A DNA stretch of 64,000 nucleotides from Amphibalanus amphitrite (taxonomy: Eukaryota; Arthropoda; Thecostraca; Balanomorpha; Balanidae): assembly GCF_019059575.1 (NCBI RefSeq), contig NW_024882739.1, positions 124,001 through 188,000 of the forward strand, written 5' to 3'. Within the stretch, counting starts at the first letter, position 1. Each line of letters opens with the position of its first letter. Shown piece by piece: positions 55,437 to 64,000 of the stretch. Made by a program: the position numbers and the translations under genes. Under the pieces are notes generated by a model. It saw only the letters and a list, made by a program, of their open reading frames with translations. It was not told the DNA's origin and made no database searches.

Positions 55437-55959
55437 CTGCAGAGGGAGAGAGAGAGGGGGGGGGGCAGTCAGAAGTTCGGTAAAGGAAGGGCAGGGGGTA
55501 GATAGCAGACCTAGAATCTACATCGGACACCGCCGCACACGGAGGGTGTCAGGGTGCTCAGACGAGGCACAAAACACCCGACAGCCGGGCAACTACAAGC
55601 CATACACAATCTCAGGAAACGTAACGGACTCAGGGACCGTCCCGCTCACAAAACATGGTCGCGTGCCAGCCGTCGGTGAAACGTCGTCTCAAAGCTCCCA
55701 CCCCATCCCTCTGCCCTGCTCCATCCCTCTCTCCTCGGCATTGGCATCGGCGAGCTGGCGAGCACCAGCAGACGAATCGCGGCCAGAATCGCCAGGCAGC
55801 GCATCAGGTCGCAGTGCATTGACAGCAAAGCTGCTCCAGAAGTGCAACGCAGCTTGTGACACGGATGAGGATCTCTTGTGGGCACGCACGTGAGTTGGGA
55901 ACTCCCGTCCTCAACCGACACTGTGGGCACTGTTGTCCTCAACCGACGCGATGTTGCCA

Positions 55960-56470
55960 CCAGACTGGTTATTGATTCGCCTTTTTTGGATCAATTCAAT
56001 CATTGACTCATTTGATTATTTTTCAAAGATTCAATCACCGTTCAATTCCTTAAAAAATGGTGAATCGATTCCTTTTGATTCAGAGATTAAAAAAGGAATG
56101 ATGCACTTTTGATTGGGCCAAAAAATAATTGAACGATTCTTTTTCCGATTCAATTTCAAAAAGATCCCTGATTTAGGGATACTATTGCATCTGTTGTGTT
56201 CTTCTCGTCAGTGTTATGCAATTATCATCCCATGACACTGGAAGTATTGTTGATGATGAACTATCTGTACAGTTCAAATTTTCTTAAATTCATGAAGCAT
56301 ACACTTCTTTGATTCAATCAACCCTGATTCCCAATTCGTTTGATTCAATCATGACTTGTGAATCGAAAAATCCTGACGGTGAACCAACCTTTTTGATTCA
56401 ACAAATTTTGTTTTATACAGTCCAATCGATTCAATCACGGGTTAATCGAACACCAGTTTGGTTGCCACTC
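55960..56470. repeat. GATTCAATC-rich repeat
   Basis: GATTCAATC, TTGATTCA and TGAATCG variants recur more than ten times. Flanks ACCAGACTGG and ACCAGTTTGG look like a worn target duplication. Probably a miniature element with subterminal repeats. No gene in 55440-56700. Confidence 0.5.
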
Positions 56471-56703
56471 AGTGTGCTGAATATCACTGCACTGAATTGC
56501 ACTGACCAACCAATTGAAACTACGTTAACACACAGACGTCTGGGGGGGGGGGCTGTGGATGGTTGATCCCACACGCAGCTGGAGTATGACTAATCCTTCC
56601 ACACGCAAAGCAAGCCAACTTCTTGAAAGGATAGTGTGTCGGCTGGTGGGACGTTACCAGACATCTATCGCACTTGGTGGACTGGCAGGACAGAACCACA
56701 TAC

Positions 56704-57260
56704 CTACTTCTTTGGCAACTGCTTAGACTGACAGGTAGACTCAGCGTGTCTCGCCTTTGAACAATTGAAGCAAAATTGGGTCCTGAAAGGACACTGACTG
56801 GCCTGTTGCCTCCGACTGTTAAACCTTGGACACCTCACCGTGGCTGCCGACCGGGCGAGATGCAGTTGTTGTGGTGCCACCTGGCTGAAAAGAAGTCCTG
56901 GCCTGTTGAGGTCACCCAGCTGGGTTCTGGTCACCTCCAGGCGTTGGGCCATTTCCACAGCCTTTTGAAGCGTCAGGTGTGGATCTGCAAAAAACTTCTG
57001 CAACTCCGGGTCCTTACACCTGGCAACAGCACATTCCAGCACAACAGTTTCTCTGGCTACAATATAGCCACAGCGATCCGCCTGCAGTCTCAAGTAAGGC
57101 CGCGAGATATGAATGCGTCAAACCGCTCCCCCTCCTTCCTGTACATTGTACAAATCATGTAATATAGACATTTCGTATGTGACATTCACTTGTGGTTGAA
57201 AAAAAGCTTTCAGCTTTTCTGTAAGAAGCTTGTACTTATCTGCAGAACGTGACACTCCAG
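56704..57260 (-). pseudogene. Gypsy-like gag fragment
   Basis: Minus frame 57093-56704 reads RETVVLECAVARCKDPELQK, then DPHLTLQKAVEMAQRLE, and ends with a CX2CX4HX4C knuckle (CFNCSKARHAESTC). This is the capsid end and nucleocapsid of a Ty3/Gypsy-like gag. The earlier part (KYKLLTEKLKAFFQPQVNV, about 57255-57190) lies in another frame beyond a stop, so the copy is broken. No pol or LTR is nearby. Confidence 0.75.
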
Positions 57261-57427
57261 CAGGTTAGGGGAGAGTGCGTACAATTTCCTTACCATAAGC
57301 GTTTGACGAACAACGGCACAATGCAAAGTGAAGCATTGGGCCTTGCAAGGAGTGCATACACTCACGATTTAAGATAGTTTTAGATCATCCACGAAGCCAA
57401 AATAATACTGAACTAGGAGCCTCATCC

Positions 57428-60400
57428 CCTATTGTCTGTCAGTTATGGGACTACGCTCGCAACACCGAAGTGGGAGCCTCATCCCCAACTGTCTGTCAGT
57501 CATGACACTATCCCTATTGTCTGTCAGTCATGGGACTACGCTCACAATACCGAAGTAGGAGCCTCATTCCCTAGTGTCAGTCATGGGACTGTCCTCTACG
57601 GTGTCTCAGTCATGGGACTACGCTCACAATACCGAAGTAAGAGCCTCATCCCCTACCGTCAGTCATGGGACTATCCTCTACGGTGTCTCAGTCATAGGAC
57701 TACGCTCACAATACCCCCTGCTGTCTGTCAGTCATGGCACTATACCTACCGTCTGTCAGTCATGGGACTACGCTCACAATACCGAAGTAGGAGCCTCATC
57801 CCCTACTGTCTGTCAGTCATGGCACTATACCTACCGTCTGTCAGTCATGGGACTACGCTCACAATACCGAAGTAGGAGCCTCATCCCCTACTGTCTGTCA
57901 GTCATGGGACTGTCCTCTACGGTGTCTCAGTCATGGGACTACGCTCACAATACCGAAGTAGGAGCCTCATCCCCTACTGTCTGTCAGTCATGGGACTACG
58001 CTCACAATACCGAAGTAGGAGCCTCACCCCCTACTGTCAGTCAGTCATGGCACAATACCTACTGTCTGTCAGTCATGGGACTACGCTCACAATACCGAAG
58101 TAGGAGCCTCATCCCCTACTGTCTGACAGTCATGGCACTACACCTACCGTCTGTCAGTCATGGGACTACGCTCACAATACCGAAGTAGGAGCCTCATCCG
58201 CTACTGTCTGTCAGTCATGGCACTATCCCTACTGTCTGTCAGTCATGGGACTACGCTCACAATACCGAAGTAGGAGCCTCATCCCCTACTGTCTGTCAGT
58301 CATGGGACAGTCCCCTACTGTCTGTCATTCATGGCACTATCCCTACTGTCTGTCAGTCATGGGACTACGCTCACAATACCGAAGTAGGAGCCTCATCCCC
58401 TACTGTCTGTCAGTCATGGCACTATCCCTAGTCTCTACTGTCTGTCAGTCATGGGACTACGCTCACAATACCGAAGTAGGAGCCTCATCCCCTACCGTCT
58501 GTCAGTCATGAAACTGTCCTCTACGGTGTCTCAGTCATGGGACTACGCTCACAATACCGAAGTAGGAGCCTCATCCCCTACTGTCTGTCAGTCATGGCAC
58601 TATACCTACCGTCTGTCAGTCATAGGACTACGCTCACAATACCGAAGTAGGAGCCTCATCCCCTACTGTCTGTCAGTCATGGCACTATACCTACTGTCTG
58701 TCAGTCATGGGACTACGCTCACAATACCGAAGTAGGAGCCTCATCCCCTAACGTCTGTCAGTCATGGGACTGTCCTCTACGGTGTCTCAGTCATGGGACT
58801 ACGCTCACAATACCGAAGTAGGAGCCTCATCCCCTACTGTCAGTCATGGAACTGTCCCCTACGGTGTCTCAGTCATGGGACTACGCTCACAATACCGAAG
58901 TAGGAGCCTCATCCCCTACTGTCAGTCATGGGACTGTCCTATACGGTGTCTCAGTCATGGGACTACGCTCACAATACCGAAGTAGGAGCCTCATCCCCTA
59001 ACGTCTGTCAGTCATGGGACTGTCCTCTACGGTGTCTCAGTCATGGGACTACGCTCACAATACCGAAGTAGGAGCCTCATCCCCTACTGTCAGTCATGGG
59101 ACTGTCCTCTACGGTGTCTCAGTCATGGGACTACGCTCACAATACCGAAGTAGGAGCCTCATCCCCTAACGTCTGTCAGTCATGGGACTGTCCTCTACGG
59201 TGTCTCAGTCATGGGACTACGCTCACAATACCGAAGTAGGAGCCTCATCCCCTACTGTCAGTCATGGAACTGTCCCCTACGGTGTCTCAGTCATGGGACT
59301 ACGCTCACAATACCGAAGTAGGAGCCTCATCCCCTACTGTCTGTCAGTCATGGCACTGTCTCTACCGTCTGTCAGTCATGGGACTACGCTCACAATACCG
59401 AAGTAGGAGCCTCATCCCCTACTGTCTGTCAGTCATTGCACTGTCCCTACTGTCTGTCAGTCTTGGGACTACGCTCACAATACCGAAGTAGGAGCCTCAT
59501 CCCCTAATGTCTGTCAGTCATGGCACTATCCCTACTGTCTGTCAGTCATGGGACTACGCTCACAATACCGAAGTAGGAGCCTCATCCCCTACTGTCAGTC
59601 ATGGGACTGTCCTCTACGGTGTCTCAGTCATGGGACTACGCTCACAATACCGAAGTAGGAGCCTCATCCCCTACTGTCTGTCGGTCATGGCACTGTCCCT
59701 ACTGTCTGTCAGTCTTGGGACTACGCTCACAATACCGAAGTAGGAGCCTCATCCCCTACTGTCAGTCATGGGACTGTCCTTAACGGTCTGTCAGTCATGG
59801 GACTACGCTCACAATACCGAAGTAGGAGCCTCATCCCCTAACGTCTGTCAGTCATGGGACTGTCCTCTACGGTGTCTCAGTCATGGGACTACGCTCACAA
59901 TACCGAAGTAGGAGCCTCATCCCCTACTGTCAGTCATGGGACTGTCCTCTACAGTGTGTCAGTCATGGGACTACGCTCACAATACCGAAGTATGAGCCTC
60001 ATCCCCTACTGTCAGTCATGGGACTGTCCTCTACGGTGTCTCAGTCATGGGACTACGCTCACAATACCGAAGTAGGAGCCTCATCCCCTACTGTCTGTCG
60101 GTCATGGCACTGTCCCTACTGTCTGTCAGTCTTGGGACTACGCTCACAATACCGAAGTAGGAGCCTCATCCCCTACTGTCAGTCATGGGACTGTCCTTAA
60201 CGGTCTGTCAGTCATGGGACTACGCTCACAATACCGAAGTAGGAGCCTCATCCCCTAACGTCTGTCAGTCATGGGACTGTCCTCTACGGTGTCTCAGTCA
60301 TGGGACTACGCTCACAATACCGAAGTAGGAGCCTCATCCCCTAACGTCTGTCAGTCATGGGACTGTCCTCTACGGTGTCTCAGTCATGGGACTACGCTCA

Positions 60401-63400
60401 CAATACCGAAGTAGGAGCCTCATCCCCTACTGTCAGTCATGGGACTGTCCTCTACGGTGTGTCAGTCATGGGACTACGCTCACAATACCGAAGTAGGAGC
60501 CTCATCCCCTACTGTCAGTCATGGGACTGTCCTCTACGGTGTCTCAGTCATGGGACTACGCTCACAATACCGAAGTAGGAGCCTCATCCCCTACTGTCTG
60601 TCGGTCATGGCACTGTCCCTACTGTCTGTCAGTCTTGGGACTACGCTCATAATACCGAAGTAGGAGCCTCATCCCCTACTGTCAGTCATGGGACTGTCCT
60701 ATATGGTGTGTCAGTCATGGGACTACGCTCACAATACCGAAGTAGGAGCCTCATCCCCTAACGTCTGTCAGTCATGGGACTGTCCTCTACGGTGTCTCAG
60801 TCATGGGACTACGCTCACAATACCGAAGTAGGAGCCTCATCCCCTAACGTATGTCAGTCATGGGACTGTCCTCTACGGTGTCTCAGTCATGGGACTACGC
60901 TCACAATACCGAAGTAGGAGCCTCATCCCCTACTGTCAGTCATGGGACTGTCCTCTACGGTGTCTCAGTCATGGGACTACGCTCACAATACCGAAGTAGG
61001 AGCCTCATCCCCTACTGTCTGTCGGTCATGGCACTGTCCCTACTGTCTGTCAGTCTTGGGACTACGCTCACAATACCGAAGTAGGAGCCTCATCCCCTAC
61101 TGTCAGTCATGGGACTGTCCTTAACGGTCTGTCAGTCATGAGACTTCGCTCACAATACCGAAGTAGGAGCCTCATCCCCTAACGTCTGTCAGTCATGGGA
61201 CTGTCCTCTACGGTGTCTCAGTCATGGGACTACGCTCACAATACCGAAGTAGGAGCCTCATCCCCTACTGTCAGTCATGGGACTGTCCTCTACGGTGTCT
61301 CAGTCATGGGACTACGCTCACAATACCGAAGTAGGAGCCTCATCCCCTACTGTCTGTCAGTCATGGCACTAAACCTACCGTCTGTCAGTCATGGGACTAC
61401 GCTCACAATACCGAAGTAGGAGCCTCATCCCCTACTGTCAGTCATGGAACTGTCCCCTACGGTGTCTCAGTCATGGGACTACGCTCACAATACCGAAGTA
61501 GGAGCCTCATCCCCTACTGTCTGTCAGTCATGGCACTGTCTCTACCGTCTGTCAGTCATGGGACTACACTCACAATACCGAAGTAGGAGTCTCATCCCCT
61601 ACTGTCTGTCAGTCATTGCACTGTCCCTACTGTCTGTCAGTCTTGGGACTACGCTCACAATACCGAAGTAGGAGCCTCATCCCCTAATGTCTGTCAGTCA
61701 TGGCACTATCCCTACTGTCTGTCAGTCATGGGACTACGCTCACAATACCGAAGTAGGAGCCTCATCCCCTACTGTCAGTCATGGGACTGTCCTCTACGGT
61801 GTCTCAGTCATGGGACTACGCTCACAATACCGAAGTAGGAGCCTCATCCCCTACTGTCTGTCGGTCATGGCACTGTCCCTACTGTCTGTCAGTCTTGGGA
61901 CTACGCTCACAATACCGAAGTAGGAGCCTCATCCCCTACTGTCAGTCATGGGACTGTCCTTAACGGTCTGTCAGTCATGGGACTACGCTCACAATACCGA
62001 AGTAGGAGCCTCATCCCCTAACGTCTGTCAGTCATGGGACTGTCCTCTACGGTGTCTCAGTCATGGGACTACGCTCACAATACCGAAGTAGGAGCCTCAT
62101 CCCCTACTGTCAGTCATGGGACTGTCCTCTACAGTGTGTCAGTCATGGGACTACGCTCACAATACCGAAGTAGGAGCCTCATCCCCTACTGTCAGTCATG
62201 GGACTGTCCTCTACGGTGTCTCAGTCATGGGACTACGCTCACAATACCGAAGTAGGAGCCTCATCCCCTACTGTCTGTCGGTCATGGCACTGTCCCTACT
62301 GTCTGTCAGTCTTGGGACTACGCTCATAATACCGAAGTAGGAGCCTCATCCCCTACTGTCAGTCATGGGACTGTCCTTAACGGTCTGTCAGTCATGGGAC
62401 TACGCTCACAATACCGAAGTAGGAGCCTCATCCCCTAACGTCTGTCAGTCATGGGACTGTCCTCTACGGTGTCTCAGTCATGGGACTACGCTCACAATAC
62501 CGAAGTAGGAGCCTCATCCCCTACTGTCAGTCATGGGACTGTCCTCTACGGTGTGTCAGTCATGGGAGTACGCTCACAATACCGAAGTAGGAGCCTCATC
62601 CCCTAACGTCTGTCAGTCATGGGACTGTCCTCTACGGTGTCTCAGTCATGAGACTACGCTCACAATACCGAAGTAGGAGCCTCATCCCCTAACGTCTGTC
62701 AGTCATGGGACTGTCCTCTACGGTGTGTCAGTCATGGGACTACGCTCACAATACCGAAGTAGGAGCCTCATCCCCTACTGTCAGTCATGGGATTGTCCTC
62801 TACGGTGTGTCAGTCATGGGACTACGCTCACAATACCGAAGTAGGAGCCTCATCCCCTACTGTCAGTCATGGGACTGTCCCTACTGTCTGTCAGTCTTGG
62901 GACTACGCTCACAATACCGAAGTAGGAGCCTCATCCCCTACTGTCAGTCATGGGACTGTCCTTAACGGTCTGTCAGTCATGAGACTTCGCTCACAATACC
63001 GAAGTAGGAGCCTCATCCCCTAACGTCTGTCAGTCATGGGACTGTCCTCTACGGTGTCTCAGTCATGGGACTACGCTCACAATACCGAAGTAGGAGCCTC
63101 ATCCCCTACTGTCTGTCAGTCATGGCACTGTCTCTACCGTCTGTCAGTCATGGGACTACGCTCACAATACCGAGGTAGGAGCCTCATCCCCTACTGTCAG
63201 TCATGGGACTGTCCTTAACGGTCTGTCAGTCATGGGACTACGCTCACAATACCGAAGTAGGAGCCTCATCCTCTACTGTCAGTCATGGGACTTTCCTCTA
63301 CGGTGTCTCAGTCATGGGACTACGCTCACAATACCGAAGTAGGAGCCTCATCCCCTACCGTCTGTCAGTCATATGACTGTCCCCTACGGTCTCTCAGTCA

Positions 63401-63742
63401 TGAGACTACGCTCGCAATACCGAAGTAGAAGCCTCATCCCCTACTGTCTGTCAGTCATGGCACCATCCCTATTGTCTGTCAGTCATGGGACTACGCTCAC
63501 AATACCGAAGTAGGAGCCTCATCCCCTACCGTCTGTCAGTCATGGGACTGTCCCCTACGGTCTCTCAGTCATGGGGCTACGCTCACAATACCGAAGTAGG
63601 AGCCTCATCGCCTACTGTCTGTCAGTCATGGCACTATCCCTACTGTCTGTCAGGCATGGGACTACGCTCACAATACCGAAGTAGGAGTCTCATCCCCTAC
63701 TGTCTGGTAGTCATGGGACTACGCTCACAATACCGAAGTACG
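57428..63742 (+). repeat. 82-86 base satellite, about 75 units, with higher-order structure
   Basis: Each unit contains GGACTACGCTCACAATACCG, AAGTAGGAGCCTCATCCCCT and a variable spacer built of TCAGTCATGGGACT/GCACT repeats. Spacer variants give units of slightly different length. A run of variants from about 59264 to 60120 recurs 2180 bases later (61444-62300), showing block duplication. Flanking units at both ends are more diverged. Long plus-strand frames here are translations of the repeat. Confidence 0.97.
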
Positions 63743-63871
63743 GAGCCTGATCTCTTAAGTACCTAGGAAGGAACTTTAGTGATGATATAGTAAATCACCA
63801 GATGACACTAATACATGACTGATTCATATTTGACATACGTATGTTGTACAGGCAATGCATATGTCGTAAGC

Positions 63872-64000
63872 AGGGATGCGGAGCCGTGGAAATTTCAGAC
63901 GGCTCCGGCTCCGGCTCCGGAGAAAAAAATCGGCTCCGGCTCCGGCTCCGGCTCCAGGTGAAATGTTATGGCGGCTCCGGCTCCGGCTCCGGCTCCGAGT
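63872..64000. mobile_element. Truncated CAGGGATG/GGCTCC hAT-like element at window edge
   Basis: It starts CAGGGATGCGGAGCCGTGG and continues with GGCTCCGGCTCC hexamers and a GGTGAAATGTTATGGCGG block, as at 46717-46987. The right end is outside the window. Confidence 0.75.

Noticed and set aside
57432-63766. Many plus-strand open frames of 60-204 codons starting MGLSSTVSQSWDYAHNTEVG
   Set aside because: They are translations of the satellite, the units are not a fixed multiple of three, and there is no splice, signal or family support.

Overview
This is a eukaryotic, animal-type window. It has multi-exon genes with GT-AG introns, poly(A) signals, LTR and non-LTR retrotransposons, several families of short DNA transposons and a long satellite. 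TCAGT initiators with a TATA-like box about 29 bases upstream, a BEL/Pao element and the CCATCTAG-type motif point to an arthropod. A crustacean is plausible but not proven. Exon models were built by hand from splice sites, reading phase and family resemblance.

Layout. (1) 197-5079, minus: an SLC17-family membrane transporter with ten coding exons; its 3' end lies beyond the left edge. (2) 7.8-18.3 kb, plus: a tandem cluster of small secreted cysteine-rich peptide genes. Three copies are intact (7926-8968, 10456-11346, 15031-15409) and one is dead (16838-18248). All share a 21-base first exon, and the mature peptides share eight cysteines. I recognise no named family; this is the best candidate for an undescribed system. 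(3) 18.4-27.2 kb: mostly transposons, a 523-base near-perfect palindrome and a six-unit array of CTCF-like sites. (4) 27370-36904, plus: an MCRIP (FAM195) gene with a hAT-like element in intron 1, a LINE reverse transcriptase in intron 2 and a TTAA element in intron 4. (5) 40518-47630, minus: TMEM11, a mitochondrial membrane protein, complete in five coding exons. Intron 4 holds a BEL/Pao element whose LTRs look identical but whose integrase core is missing. A four-unit array of NRF-1-like palindromes lies upstream. (6) 49.5-55.4 kb, minus: part of a GRB7/10/14-type adaptor gene. Its exon for the last part of SH2 is repeated in a 687-691 base tandem array. (7) 56.7-57.3 kb: a broken Gypsy-like gag. 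(8) 57.4-63.75 kb: an 82-86 base satellite with a 2180-base higher-order period.

Mobile DNA. Five elements (1544-2555, 18433-19595, 19944-20946, 23854-24762, 54214-55103) share one design: a 4-base target duplication, usually TTAA-like; terminal repeats beginning CCC; a G-run/C-run hairpin just inside each end; and a non-coding core rich in GGTCA/TGACC. A separate TTAA family (12854-13922, 34885-35956) carries an internal 69-base perfect inverted repeat. hAT-like miniature elements lie at 8266, 11981, 27877 and 46717.

The host genes are not an operon. They are independent genes whose introns are crowded with transposons. Similarity, target-site and motif statements rest on reading by eye; no searches were run.
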